From: Lachnospiraceae bacterium AC2028
Lineage (GTDB): Bacteria; Bacillota; Clostridia; Lachnospirales; Lachnospiraceae
DNA: 64,000 nucleotides
Reading direction: 5' to 3'
Assembly: GCA_000702685.1 (NCBI GenBank)
Contig: JNJD01000009.1
Location: forward strand, 175,798 to 239,797
The notes beneath the pieces were generated by a model. It worked only from the letters and a program-made list of their open reading frames with translations. It was not told the DNA's origin and did no database searches. The position numbers and the translations under genes were made by a program. This document shows, one piece after another, positions 18,614 to 27,983 of this stretch. Position 1 is the stretch's first letter. The number at the start of each line of letters is the position of its first letter.

Positions 18614-18648
18614 AAAACGCCGGCCCGGAACGAAAGGGCCGGCGTTTT
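18614..18648 (+). terminator. rho-independent terminator
   Basis: A 13-bp perfect GC-rich stem (18614-18626 with 18636-18648) ending in TTTT. It closes the transporter operon. Confidence 0.85.
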
Positions 18649-18675
18649 CACTTGATCCCGGAATATATCACATAA

Positions 18676-18703
18676 TTGAAATACCCGCTTAATCTGTTAG
18701 AAT
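18676..18703 (+). promoter_or_regulatory. sigma-A promoter of the MutS-like pair
   Basis: TTGAAA (18676-18681), 16-bp spacer ending in TG, TAGAAT (18698-18703). Transcription would start about 26 bases before ATG 18736. Confidence 0.75.
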
Positions 18704-18735
18704 AAGACCGTGGGGAGAAAAACAGAGGGTATTTC

Positions 18736-20265
18736 ATGGGTAACACTGCCGGTACAGACAATACAGCGGGCTTCAGTATTCTGAATCCCGATTCCAAAGA
18801 ATTCGAACCTTTGGAGTCTGCGCCCTTTTTCCAGGATCTTAACCTGGACCGTGTGATCGACAGGATCACATTTAAATGGGGCAAGAACGTCAAAAAGTAT
18901 TTTCGTTATATTCCTCAGTCACCTGAGGAAGTATCTTACCGCCGCGATATCTACAGAGACATAAAGAATGAAAAAGTTTATGCGGCGCTCTTAAAATTCA
19001 CCGAAGATCTCGAAGAGATCGAAAACATCCGCAGGGAAAAAGAAAAAGTACGCATCCCTCTGCAAAAGTTCGTATGGCAGATAAGGGAAGTCGGAGCATA
19101 TTGTGAAGTGTATGAAAAGCTTGCGGAAAACCTTGAGTCTGCAGGCCTTTCTTCGGCCGGCATGCTTGAATTCCTGCGCATTCTGAAAGAGATACTCGAA
19201 AGCGGAGGATACAGGAAGATTGAGGTACAGACGCAGAAAGTGCTCGAAGAGATCAGACAGCTCCGCTTCGTGATCACATATGACAAGGACAGGATGAGCG
19301 TTGAACTTAAGGAACTTCCGGGAGAGGGAAGTTACGGCGAGATGCTCAGGAAAAAGCGCGGCGGAGAGGTAAGACACCTTCAGAATCCGTTCATCGCAGA
19401 TTCCACCATATCCGAGATGGAAAAATCCTGTCTTGAGATCATTCAAAAGAAAAAGCCCGGACTGTTTGCGGAGATAGAACAGACTGCGGAACTTACCGCA
19501 GGGTATGAGAAGGATGTCCTTCACAGATTTGAAAGAGAAGTGATCTTCTATCTGTCATTCCGTTCACTTCAGATCGAGATGGAGGAAGCGGGATTTGCAT
19601 TTTCGGAACCGGAAACTTTAAGCAAAAAGAAGATGGAAGCGGTGGGCCTCTATGACATGGCACTTGCTCTTGTAAATATGAATGCCGGCAAAGAAGTTGT
19701 TCCCAATGATCTCAGCTACGAAGAAGGCGAGAAATTCTTCGTCCTCACCGGACCCAATCAGGGCGGAAAGACAACCTTTGCAAGAAGTCTCGGACAGCTT
19801 GTGTATCTGACACAGATGGGACTTGATGTTCCTGCGGTATCCGCAAACGTACACTTTTTCCCGGATATACAGACACATTTCTCGGTGGAAGAGAGTGTTG
19901 AGACCGGAAGGGGAAAACTTAAAGAGGAACTGGTCAGGCTTGCTCCGATGATGGAACAGCACAAGCAGGGGACCTTTGTTGTCATAAATGAACTCTTCAC
20001 AACTGCGGCCAGTTATGATGCGGAGATCATGGGCAAAAATGTCCTGAAGCATTTCATCGAACTTGGATGCATGGGCATATATGTCACACATCTTCGTGAA
20101 CTTGCTTCCGCAGCCGAGGGCGTTGTAAGTCTCAAAGCGACTCTCGACGATCACAGGGTGCAGACCTTTAAGATAGTCAGGGGAGAGGCGGATGATACCG
20201 CCTGCGCCGAGAATGTTGTCAATAAATACAGGCTGACATACGAGCAGCTGAAGGAGCGCTTATGA
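18736..20265 (+). CDS. MutS-like ATPase, first of a tandem pair
   Basis: The 509-residue protein has the lever/clamp-like helical core of MutS (domain III type, about residues 30-320) and the MutS ABC-type ATPase with Walker A GPNQGGKTT (339-347). It lacks the N-terminal mismatch-reading domain of MutS and the nuclease Smr domain of MutS2, so it is neither. In the Walker B motif Asn418 precedes Glu419 (VVINELFTT) where MutS has Asp-Glu; the H-loop reads YVTHLREL. It overlaps the next MutS-like gene by ATGA. ATG 18736 follows a good promoter. The two proteins may form a heterodimer. Role unknown: mismatch repair should not be assumed. Confidence 0.85.
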   Translation: MGNTAGTDNTAGFSILNPDSKEFEPLESAPFFQDLNLDRVIDRITFKWGKNVKKYFRYIPQSPEEVSYRRDIYRDIKNEKVYAALLKFTEDLEEIENIRREKEKVRIPLQKFVWQIREVGAYCEVYEKLAENLESAGLSSAGMLEFLRILKEILESGGYRKIEVQTQKVLEEIRQLRFVITYDKDRMSVELKELPGEGSYGEMLRKKRGGEVRHLQNPFIADSTISEMEKSCLEIIQKKKPGLFAEIEQTAELTAGYEKDVLHRFEREVIFYLSFRSLQIEMEEAGFAFSEPETLSKKKMEAVGLYDMALALVNMNAGKEVVPNDLSYEEGEKFFVLTGPNQGGKTTFARSLGQLVYLTQMGLDVPAVSANVHFFPDIQTHFSVEESVETGRGKLKEELVRLAPMMEQHKQGTFVVINELFTTAASYDAEIMGKNVLKHFIELGCMGIYVTHLRELASAAEGVVSLKATLDDHRVQTFKIVRGEADDTACAENVVNKYRLTYEQLKERL

Positions 20266-21884
20266 AGGTGTGCCTGTTGTACAGGGAGCTCGAAAGAGCT
20301 GCCGATGAAAAATATTACGATACCGACAGCATCATAGGTGATCTCGGATTAAAGACACTGTTTCTTTCCGCTGCGAAAAGACTCATATTCGAAGACGGAA
20401 AGCTTAAGAGCGTTGAAAAAGAAGATCCGTATCTGATGGAAACTCTCAGAAATGTGATGATGATCCCGCTCACATCCGAAGATGATGTTAAGTTCCGTCA
20501 GGATATAGTGAAGGATTTTCTGGAACACGAGGAACTTGTCCGCGGAATATACGGCATATGCAGTGATGTGATCCGCAAGTGGAACATGCTCGGAAGGGGC
20601 GGAAGGGAAAAGCTCCGGCAGAGCAATCCGGTTACGAGACTCACCGAAGACATTAAGGTGCTTCATCTTTTCTGCGATTCGTTATCTGCGATAAGAACAC
20701 TTTTATCGGAACAGGAAAAAGAACTGTCTTCCGAAGGACTTAAGAAGTTCAGGGACGATTTCTTCAGGTCGTTTTCGAAAGAAAGGGAAGAGTTTGTAAA
20801 GAAGGTTCTCGGAGATATTTCTTTCTATACCGACGGATCCGATGAAGATGATGAGGGACGCGAACAGGTTGTAAGGCCGCGCATCGTAATGGAGAGCGGA
20901 CTTGAGGACGGACTGAAATTCAGCTCCCTCAAACTGGAAGAAGTATCTTCTCGAAGCGAGAAATTCTATAAGCGCGGAAGTGCGAAATATAAATTTCGTG
21001 AATTTAAGAATTCCCTGACTCCGGATTCTTTCTCTACCGTGAATGATCAGAACATAGACGAACAGTCGCAGCTGCTGGAATTCGGAATTGTAAGTTATAT
21101 TGTTGAAGAACTAAAGAGTGAGCTTGAAGAATACAGAACTTTCTTCGATAAGCTGAGATTCCAGAGTGCGTTCTATCTGGCGGCGGTTCAGCTGAAAGCC
21201 CAGATGGAAAGAGTCGGCGGCGAATGGTGCTATCCCAAAGTATGCGATCGCAATGATCTGAGCTTCGAAGAACTCAGGGAGCTTGTTATGTCGATGGAAC
21301 ACCATGTCACGGTTGTAGGAAATACGATGTCCCTGAAGAGTAAAGATCTTGTGATCATCACGGGAGCCAATCAGGGCGGAAAGTCTACCTTCCTCAGAAG
21401 CATCGGGATAGCACAGGTCATGATGCAGTGTGGGCTTCCGGTAATGGCCGCATCTTATTCGAGCGGATTGTTCCCGAGACTGTTTGTCCATTTTACAAGG
21501 CGTGAAGACAGCGAGATGAACAGCGGAAGACTCGATGAGGAACTGAAGCGTATGAGCGGGATCGTCGATCATGTGGGTGAAGGATCGCTAGTACTGTTGA
21601 ATGAATCATTCGCAACGACGACAGAAAAGGAAGGCTCTGTCATCGCATATGACATTATCCGTGCACTCAGGGAATCCGGGGTAAAGGTGCTCACCGTTAC
21701 GCATCTTCTTTCTTTTGCGAAGCGTATGCATGAAGAAACCGAAGGCAAGACGGACTCCGGAGTTCAGTTCCTGTCCGCGGAGAGGAAAGAAGACGGACGC
21801 AGGACATTCCGTATGATTCCTCACGCGCCGGAACTAACAAGCTTCGGACTTGACCTCTATGAGGAGATCGTCGGACCGGTCTGA
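20262..21884 (+). CDS. MutS-like ATPase, second of a tandem pair
   Basis: The 540-residue protein is a paralogue of the preceding one, with helical MutS core (about 40-350) and ATPase with Walker A GANQGGKST (368-376). Walker B again has Asn447-Glu448 (VLLNESFATT), and the H-loop reads TVTHLLSF. An acidic insertion (DGSDEDDEGREQ, about 190-201) is absent from the first protein. ATG 20262 lies in the ATGA overlap, so the pair is co-translated in equal amounts, as for a heterodimer. No mutL or nuclease gene is near. No clear terminator follows before the AraC-type gene 72 bases downstream. Confidence 0.85.
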   Translation: MKVCLLYRELERAADEKYYDTDSIIGDLGLKTLFLSAAKRLIFEDGKLKSVEKEDPYLMETLRNVMMIPLTSEDDVKFRQDIVKDFLEHEELVRGIYGICSDVIRKWNMLGRGGREKLRQSNPVTRLTEDIKVLHLFCDSLSAIRTLLSEQEKELSSEGLKKFRDDFFRSFSKEREEFVKKVLGDISFYTDGSDEDDEGREQVVRPRIVMESGLEDGLKFSSLKLEEVSSRSEKFYKRGSAKYKFREFKNSLTPDSFSTVNDQNIDEQSQLLEFGIVSYIVEELKSELEEYRTFFDKLRFQSAFYLAAVQLKAQMERVGGEWCYPKVCDRNDLSFEELRELVMSMEHHVTVVGNTMSLKSKDLVIITGANQGGKSTFLRSIGIAQVMMQCGLPVMAASYSSGLFPRLFVHFTRREDSEMNSGRLDEELKRMSGIVDHVGEGSLVLLNESFATTTEKEGSVIAYDIIRALRESGVKVLTVTHLLSFAKRMHEETEGKTDSGVQFLSAERKEDGRRTFRMIPHAPELTSFGLDLYEEIVGPV

Positions 21885-21955
21885 AAAGAGAGCAAAAAAA
21901 GTCGAGAGAAAGTTAAACGCATTAAGCTAATATCGGCTCACAAGGAGATGAGAGA

Positions 21956-22828
21956 GTGGACGATCAAAGAAAAGCGGTACGCTTGATGCAGGATTATATA
22001 AGTGAACATATCAGCGAAGACATCACCATCGCAGATCTGGCAGAAGCGTCATCGTTTTCTCCGTGGTACGCGAGGAAGCTGTTCATCAAGTATCTGGACA
22101 TGACACCGGCGGTATATATCAGGCGCCTGAAGCTGTCGAAGTCGGCACTCAGATTACGCGATGAGAATGTGAAGATCCTTGATGTTGCCACAGACCTGGG
22201 CTTTGAAAGCGTTGACGGATACCAGCGCGCGTTCAGACGTGAATTCGGCTGTAATCCCAAGGAATACTCAAACAGCCCCGTGCCGATCTGGCTCTTTACT
22301 CCTTATCTGATAATGGAAAAGGAAAGGAAAGTGAGCGATATGAGTGAGATCAGAAATGTGTTTATCCAGGTGATAGAAAAGCCTGCACGTAAAGTCATCA
22401 TCAAAAGAGGAAACAAGGCAACCGAGTATTGGAGCTACTGCCGGGAAGTCGGATGTGATGTATGGGGGCTGCTTACCAGCATCAAGTCCATAAGCGGAGA
22501 ACCCGTATGCATGTGGCTTCCCAAGCACCTCAGAAAACCTGTGACCAATGAGTATGTCCAGGGTGTGGAGGTTGAGCCGGATTATTCCGGAGAGGTGCCC
22601 GAGGGATTCGAAGTGATCGATCTTCCCGCGGCTAAATATCTTCTCTTCAGGGGAGAACCTTTTGCGGAAGAGAATTATGAAGATGCGATCCGCGAGATCT
22701 GGGACGCCGAGAAGAAGTATAACCCCGAATTCATCGGATATGAGTGGGATGAATCCAATCCCAGGATCCAGCTTGAACCCAGGGGCGACAGAGGATATAT
22801 CGAACTTGTTCCGGTAAAAAGTAAATAA
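21956..22828 (+). CDS. AraC-family regulator with GyrI-like effector domain
   Basis: A 290-residue regulator with two AraC-type helix-turn-helix motifs at the N-terminus (residues about 8-105; ITIADLAEASSFSPWYARKLF and VKILDVATDLGF) and a C-terminal GyrI-like small-molecule binding domain (about 130-288). The arrangement matches Rob/BmrR-like multidrug-sensing regulators. GTG 21956 has AAGGAG eight bases upstream. Target genes are not evident from position. A terminator follows. Confidence 0.9.
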   Translation: MDDQRKAVRLMQDYISEHISEDITIADLAEASSFSPWYARKLFIKYLDMTPAVYIRRLKLSKSALRLRDENVKILDVATDLGFESVDGYQRAFRREFGCNPKEYSNSPVPIWLFTPYLIMEKERKVSDMSEIRNVFIQVIEKPARKVIIKRGNKATEYWSYCREVGCDVWGLLTSIKSISGEPVCMWLPKHLRKPVTNEYVQGVEVEPDYSGEVPEGFEVIDLPAAKYLLFRGEPFAEENYEDAIREIWDAEKKYNPEFIGYEWDESNPRIQLEPRGDRGYIELVPVKSK

Positions 22829-22833
22829 TGCGA

Positions 22834-22861
22834 AGCCGGTGGGAAACCACCGGCTGTTTTA
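22834..22861 (+). terminator. rho-independent terminator
   Basis: AGCCGGTGG (22834-22842), GAAA tetraloop, CCACCGGCT (22847-22855), then GTTTTA. Follows the AraC-type gene. Confidence 0.85.
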
Positions 22862-22875
22862 TGGTTCATAAACTA

Positions 22876-22904
22876 TTCTGAAATTGTCTGTTATATCGTA
22901 TAAT
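22876..22904 (+). promoter_or_regulatory. promoter of the rhodanese-TtcA gene
   Basis: TATAAT at 22899-22904 with a weak -35 TTCTGA at 22876-22881 (17-bp spacer). The predicted start of transcription near 22911 excludes the upstream ATG at 22884. Confidence 0.6.
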
Positions 22905-22922
22905 GTTTGTCGGAGAACAGAT

Positions 22923-24068
22923 ATGAAAGAGATCACTATAGAACAACTTGAACTGATTGAGAAGGGTTCCTATGAACTGATAGATATCAGGGATGAGGGG
23001 CTCAGGGATTACGGAATGATCCCCGGGGCTTTGGCTGTGGATTTTGATGGCCCTGAGGATGAATATAAAAAAGCAATCTCGGAGATTCCGGCTGATAAGA
23101 AGCTTATCTTTTATTGTCAGATAGGCCGTAAATCGAGAGAGCTGGATGAGTATCCCTGTCTTGAAGGGCGTGACTGCTTCAGCCTTGCGGAAGGCTATAT
23201 CGGATATGTCAGATCCAAAATGACGAGTGAGAGCGAGATCGAAGAAAAGCGCCTCAAAGCCGAGGACAGCATCCGTAAGAAATTTCACAAGCAGCTCTTT
23301 TCTCCTTTTGCCAAGGCGTGCAAGACTTATAAACTGATCGAAGAAGGCGACAGGATCGCGGTCTGCATATCGGGCGGAAAAGATTCAATGCTCATGGCTA
23401 AGCTTTTCCAGGAGATCAAGAATCACAGAAAAGTGAATTTTGAACTGACCTTTCTTGTAATGGATCCGGGTTATAACAAAGAGAACCGCGCGCTTATCGA
23501 AAGCAATGCCAAAGCTCTCGGAATACCGATAACCATATTTGAGAGTGACATATTCGATGCTGTTGATACCATAGAAAAAAATCCCTGCTATCTCTGCGCG
23601 CGTATGAGACGCGGTTATCTGTACAGCAATGCACAGAAGCTGGGATGCAATAAGATCGCGCTCGGACATCATTATGATGACGTCATTGAGACGATCCTTA
23701 TGGGAATGCTTCACGGAGCGCAGATCCAGACCATGATGCCCAAGCTCCACAGTGCCAATTTCGAGGGGATGGAACTCATCAGGCCCTTGTATCTGGTCAG
23801 GGAAAGCGATATCTGTGCATGGAGAGATTACAATGACTTGCACTTCCTTCAATGCGCATGTCATTTCACCGATACATGCACAACCTGTCATGAAGACGGA
23901 ACAACATCTTCAAAGAGACTGGAGACCAAGAAACTGATCGCACAGCTCAAGAAAGATAATCCCTTCATTGAATCAAACATCTTCAAGAGTGTAGAAAATG
24001 TGAATCTTGAAACCGTCATCGCGTACAAGAAGGACGGAGTGAGACATCACTTCCTCGATGATTATTGA
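22923..24068 (+). CDS. rhodanese domain fused to TtcA-like tRNA thiolation ATPase
   Basis: The 381-residue protein joins two domains. Residues about 1-98 are a rhodanese-like sulfurtransferase (ELIDIRDEG; active-site C65 in FYCQIGRKS). Residues about 120-381 are a PP-loop adenylating enzyme of the TtcA/TilS-like group: SGGKDS (150-155), C222-x2-C225 (CYLCAR) and a Cys-rich segment (QCACHFTDTCTTC) near the end, as in TtcA, which makes 2-thiocytidine in tRNA and carries an Fe-S cluster. The fusion would deliver persulfide sulfur directly to the thiolase. ATG 22923 has GGAG upstream and lies downstream of the predicted +1; the longer frame from 22884 does not. Exact tRNA target is unproven. Confidence 0.87.
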   Translation: MKEITIEQLELIEKGSYELIDIRDEGLRDYGMIPGALAVDFDGPEDEYKKAISEIPADKKLIFYCQIGRKSRELDEYPCLEGRDCFSLAEGYIGYVRSKMTSESEIEEKRLKAEDSIRKKFHKQLFSPFAKACKTYKLIEEGDRIAVCISGGKDSMLMAKLFQEIKNHRKVNFELTFLVMDPGYNKENRALIESNAKALGIPITIFESDIFDAVDTIEKNPCYLCARMRRGYLYSNAQKLGCNKIALGHHYDDVIETILMGMLHGAQIQTMMPKLHSANFEGMELIRPLYLVRESDICAWRDYNDLHFLQCACHFTDTCTTCHEDGTTSSKRLETKKLIAQLKKDNPFIESNIFKSVENVNLETVIAYKKDGVRHHFLDDY

Positions 24069-24102
24069 TCGGACAATTCATGATAAGTAAAGGAGAAACG
24101 AT

Positions 24103-25074
24103 ATGGCAGTCAAATGGGGAATCCTCGGAACGGCAAACATTGCAAAGAAGTGCACCATCCCGGGCATCATGGATGGAGAAAACTGTGAGCTTTATGCCAT
24201 AGCCGGAAGAGATGCCAAAAAGGTGGAAAGCTTTAAGGAACAGTTCGGCTTCGTCAAGGGATATGTAGATTATGAGAAGCTTCTGGAGGATCCCGAAGTG
24301 CAGGCCGTATATATTCCCCTTCCGAACAATATCCATAAGGAGTGGGTCATCAAGGCCTTGAGAGCGGGCAAAAATGTTCTCTGCGAAAAGCCCCTTGCCA
24401 TGAATGCGAAGGAAGCTGAGGAGATGTTTGCCGTAGCGAAGGAAGAAGGAAAGATCCTTATGGAGGCTTATGCTTATCTTCACAGCCCCTATATCGATTC
24501 CCTCAAGCTTGACCTTGAAAGCGGCATCATCGGCGATGTTGACTACATCGAGACCGAGTTCCTCACCCAGGGATATACCGAGAACTTCCGCCTTCACAAG
24601 GAACTGGGCGGCGGAGCGGTGTACGACCTCGGATGCTACTGCACGACGATGATACGTTCTCTTTTTGACGGAGATATCGAGCTTGTATTTGCCGATGCCG
24701 AATTCGGAGAAACGGATGTTGACGTGTTCGCGTCCGTGCTTCTCAGGATAGATAAGAAGATCAGGGCGTCGTTCAATGTCGGAATGAACTTCACTCCCGG
24801 ATGCAATTCCAGAAAAGATAAGCTCTATATCCACGGAAGCAAGGGCGTTATCTGTTCCGATGTCGAGTACAATCAGTCCGGCGAACTCAGATACAAGGTG
24901 ATCGCAGACGGAAAAGAGATCGAAAGAAAGCTTTACGTTAAGCAGAACTATACCCTTGAAGCCGAACAGCTTTCACGCTGCATAGAAAACGGCGAAACGC
25001 CTCATATCTCACCCGAATTCTCGATCAAAAATGCGGGACTTCTTGATGAAATATTTGATAAAATAGGATATTGA
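24103..25074 (+). CDS. Gfo/Idh/MocA-family oxidoreductase
   Basis: The 323-residue protein has an N-terminal Rossmann domain (GILGTANIAKKC, residues 6-17), the family motif CEKPLAMN (near 93) and a C-terminal alpha/beta substrate domain with GGGAVYDLGCY (near 171-181). It is an NAD(P)-dependent dehydrogenase of sugars or inositols, close in look to the glucose-fructose oxidoreductase-like and dihydrodiol dehydrogenase subgroup. ATG 24103 has AAAGGAG upstream. The following MFS and aldo/keto reductase genes run in the same direction with short gaps and may share its pathway. Substrate unknown. Confidence 0.88.
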   Translation: MAVKWGILGTANIAKKCTIPGIMDGENCELYAIAGRDAKKVESFKEQFGFVKGYVDYEKLLEDPEVQAVYIPLPNNIHKEWVIKALRAGKNVLCEKPLAMNAKEAEEMFAVAKEEGKILMEAYAYLHSPYIDSLKLDLESGIIGDVDYIETEFLTQGYTENFRLHKELGGGAVYDLGCYCTTMIRSLFDGDIELVFADAEFGETDVDVFASVLLRIDKKIRASFNVGMNFTPGCNSRKDKLYIHGSKGVICSDVEYNQSGELRYKVIADGKEIERKLYVKQNYTLEAEQLSRCIENGETPHISPEFSIKNAGLLDEIFDKIGY

Positions 25075-25104
25075 GGAGAAGGATAAGATTCGGATCCTGC
25101 AGAC

Positions 25105-26313
25105 ATGAATAAAAAAGTACTTTGGACAACCGGTTACGCTTTTCTGAACATCGCCTACTTTGCGGCATTCTGCACTGTCCACGCATGCGCCGCGGTATTT
25201 CTGATGTCCAGGGGCTTTACCAATACACAGGTTGGGATCCTTCTTGCGACCGCCAATATAACTTCTGCACTTTTTCAGCCGTTCATTGCCGATGTGATAG
25301 ATAAAAAAGGGTGGCTGACCAACAGGAGATTCATAATGATCTCCTGTATGGTGATACTTGCCGGATCACTGCTGCTTCGATTCATTTCAGACAATAAAAC
25401 GGTGATCTTCATCATATATGCCCTGATCTACATGATACAGTTTGCGTATCAGCCGGTAATGACCGCACTCTGCTTCGAATATCAGAAGAAAGGGTGCGAC
25501 ATCGTATACGGACTTGCAAGAGGGCTCGGTTCAGCGGGCTTTGCCGTGACATCCGCATTCATGGGAAGAGCGGTTGAATCTCACGGAGCGGATCTGCTTC
25601 CTGCGGTAACCGTCATCATAATGGCCGTATCTCTGGTCGCGGTCTTTTTCTACAGACCTGCGAAGAACATCGAAGAAACCGGAACGGATGAAAGCGGCAG
25701 GGCCAAAGAATCCGCACACAGCAGGATCACGGATTTCTTCTGCGCATATCCTGCATTCATGCTTTTTGTCATTGCAACGATCTGTTTCTATTTCGCCCAT
25801 AACATGATCAATGACTTTATGATCCAGATCATCAGATCGCTGGGCGGAGGCGAGACGGAACTCGGTTATTCCAATTTCCTGCAGGCCATACTTGAACTTC
25901 CGGTGATGGCTCTTATAGGATTTGTGCTGCGTAAAGTTTCTCCGGCAAAACTTCTTGTTTTTTCGGGCGCGGCATTTTTTGTAAAGATACTGATCCTGAT
26001 CTTTGCACAGAATATGGTCTGGATGTTTGTAAGCCAGTCCTTCCAGCTTTTTGCTTACGCGGTATTTATCCCTGCCGGAGCGTATTATGTCAGTCATACC
26101 ATGACGGAGAACGATCAGGTGAAGGGTCAGGCCTATGTGACAAGTGCCATCACCATAGGCGGTGTATTTTCAAATCTTCTCAGCGGTGTCATTCTTGATA
26201 ATCTCGGAATGAGACCGATGCTGATTACAGGCACGGCAGTTTGTTTTGTGGGAGTGTTGATTTCATTTGCGGCTCTTAAAAGCCCGGACAGGAAAGGAGA
26301 ATCTACCCTATGA
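25105..26313 (+). CDS. MFS transporter (LacY/nucleoside-symporter-like)
   Basis: The 402-residue protein has twelve hydrophobic helices and the MFS_1-like family shape related to sugar or nucleoside proton symporters (FLNIAYFAAFC in helix 1, cytoplasmic loop after helix 6). It probably imports a sugar or a related small molecule, perhaps the substrate of the oxidoreductase upstream. ATG 25105 has only a weak ribosome site. The stop overlaps the next gene by ATGA, so it is coupled to the aldo/keto reductase. Confidence 0.85.
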   Translation: MNKKVLWTTGYAFLNIAYFAAFCTVHACAAVFLMSRGFTNTQVGILLATANITSALFQPFIADVIDKKGWLTNRRFIMISCMVILAGSLLLRFISDNKTVIFIIYALIYMIQFAYQPVMTALCFEYQKKGCDIVYGLARGLGSAGFAVTSAFMGRAVESHGADLLPAVTVIIMAVSLVAVFFYRPAKNIEETGTDESGRAKESAHSRITDFFCAYPAFMLFVIATICFYFAHNMINDFMIQIIRSLGGGETELGYSNFLQAILELPVMALIGFVLRKVSPAKLLVFSGAAFFVKILILIFAQNMVWMFVSQSFQLFAYAVFIPAGAYYVSHTMTENDQVKGQAYVTSAITIGGVFSNLLSGVILDNLGMRPMLITGTAVCFVGVLISFAALKSPDRKGESTL

Positions 26314-27431
26314 GTATTGATCTTGCAAAAATGCCCAAACTCGGATTCGGACTTATGCGTCTTCCCGAAAAAGACGGCGTGATCGATCACGAACAGGTAT
26401 GCAACATGGTCGATAAGTACATGCAGGCGGGAATGAACTATTTCGACACCGCATACGTATATCACGGCGGAAAGTCGGAGGTTGCCGCAAGGGAAGCACT
26501 TGTAAAAAGATATCCCAGGGAAAGCTTTATGATCGCAACCAAGCTTCCCGCATGGGAGATCAAAAAGGAAGAGGATATCGAGAGGATATTTGCCGAGCAG
26601 TGTGAGAGAGCCGGCGTGGATTATTTCGATTTCTATCTTCTCCACTCGATAGAAGAAGGCAATAACTACGATGTATATGAGAAGTATGACTGCTTCAGCT
26701 GGGGACTTAAGAAAAAAGAAGAAGGCAGGATAAAACATTTCGGTTTTTCTTTTCACGGAAGTCCCGAGCTTTTGGTAAAGCTTCTTGACGATCATCCCGA
26801 AGTTGAATTCGTACAGATCCAGCTCAATTATCTCGACAGGAGCAATCCCGTTGTCCGTTCACAGGAGCTGTATGATATACTCCATGAGAGGAACATACCC
26901 ATCATTGTCATGGAGCCTGTAAGAGGAGGAATGCTCGCGGGATTTTCGCCTGAGATCGACGGCAAGTTCAAGGCAATGCGTCCCGAAAAGTCCGTAGCTT
27001 CATGGGCACTTCGCTTTGTCGGATCCCTTCCGGGCGTTATGACGATCCTTTCCGGAATGTCCACCGAAGCGCAGATGGAAGACAACATCGGAACGTTCAC
27101 GGATTTCGAACCTCTTTCGGAAAAAGAATTCGCACTTGTCGATGAGGTGACGAATGAACTGATGGCCATTCCCCAGATCGGATGCACCGCATGTAAGTAC
27201 TGCTGTGACGGATGTCCTATGAGGATAAGCATCCCCGATGTGTTCAGAACCGTAAATACCCTTCGCCGTTATCCCGATGACTGGAGATCCAAGAATTTCT
27301 ACAACGGTCTGATCCAGAGATACGGCAAGGCTTCCGATTGCGTGGGATGCGGACAGTGTGAAAGAGTATGTCCCCAGCATCTGCCCATCATCGATCTGAT
27401 GAAAGAAGCGGCGGAAATACTCGGCAAATAA
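26310..27431 (+). CDS. aldo/keto reductase with C-terminal ferredoxin domain
   Basis: The 373-residue protein has an aldo/keto reductase barrel (residues about 1-275) with the catalytic tetrad visible as Asp and Tyr in NYFDTAYVY, Lys in IATKLP and His in YLLHSIE. A C-terminal 4Fe-4S domain carries CTACKYCCDGCP (near 291) and CVGCGQCERVCP (near 345). Such fused reductases are common in anaerobic Clostridia and may use ferredoxin as well as NAD(P)H. ATG 26310 overlaps the transporter stop by four bases. Confidence 0.92.
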   Translation: MSIDLAKMPKLGFGLMRLPEKDGVIDHEQVCNMVDKYMQAGMNYFDTAYVYHGGKSEVAAREALVKRYPRESFMIATKLPAWEIKKEEDIERIFAEQCERAGVDYFDFYLLHSIEEGNNYDVYEKYDCFSWGLKKKEEGRIKHFGFSFHGSPELLVKLLDDHPEVEFVQIQLNYLDRSNPVVRSQELYDILHERNIPIIVMEPVRGGMLAGFSPEIDGKFKAMRPEKSVASWALRFVGSLPGVMTILSGMSTEAQMEDNIGTFTDFEPLSEKEFALVDEVTNELMAIPQIGCTACKYCCDGCPMRISIPDVFRTVNTLRRYPDDWRSKNFYNGLIQRYGKASDCVGCGQCERVCPQHLPIIDLMKEAAEILGK

Positions 27432-27446
27432 GGAAATCTGCGTGAT

Positions 27447-27926
27447 ATGAAGAAGGAAGATAAGACAAATGTGTGCCGTGTTCTCGACGGAAAGAAGATT
27501 CCCTACGAGACACATGCATATGAACCCGATGCTACGATGACCGGTGAGCAGATTGCGGCAATTCTCGGAGAGGATACTTCCAAGGTCTTTAAGACTCTGG
27601 TCACTCAGGGAAAGAGCGGAGGATATTATGTGTTCGTTGTTCCCGTTGCGGAAGAACTCGATCTTAAGAAAGCGGCTAAGGCATCAGGCGAAAAGTCGAT
27701 CGATATGATCAAACAGAAAGATCTTCTTCCTCTTACCGGATATGTTCACGGAGGCTGTTCCCCGATAGGGATGAAGAAGCAGTTCCCTACATTCATACAT
27801 GAAACCGCTACAGGGTTTGAGAAGATATTTGTAAGCGCGGGGAAAGTCGGGCTGCAGATAGAACTGTCTCCCGAAGATCTTATCTCTGTGGTCAGATGCA
27901 AGACGGCGGATATAATCTGCGGATGA
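27447..27926 (+). CDS. YbaK/EbsC-type aminoacyl-tRNA deacylase
   Basis: The 159-residue protein matches the YbaK/EbsC family, which removes cysteine mischarged on tRNA-Pro. Seen are the conserved VFKTLVTQG (near 45-53), the middle segment KKAAKASGEKSIDM, and the GGCSPIGMKK motif near 103-112. It stands alone in the cytoplasm or acts with prolyl-tRNA synthetase. ATG 27447 follows the reductase stop by 15 bases. Another protein with the same kind of domain is at 39220-39696. A terminator follows. Confidence 0.9.
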   Translation: MKKEDKTNVCRVLDGKKIPYETHAYEPDATMTGEQIAAILGEDTSKVFKTLVTQGKSGGYYVFVVPVAEELDLKKAAKASGEKSIDMIKQKDLLPLTGYVHGGCSPIGMKKQFPTFIHETATGFEKIFVSAGKVGLQIELSPEDLISVVRCKTADIICG

Positions 27927-27946
27927 TTCGACAATAATATACTATG

Positions 27947-27983
27947 ATGCAGCTTGTCCGGAAGGGCAGGCTGCATTTTTTTG
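27947..27983 (+). terminator. rho-independent terminator
   Basis: ATGCAGCTTGTCC (27947-27959) pairs with GGGCAGGCTGCAT (27964-27976), with two G-T pairs, then TTTTTT. Confidence 0.85.

Noticed and set aside
18736..21884. Calling the pair mutS or mutS2
   Set aside because: No mismatch-binding domain and no Smr domain; Walker B differs.
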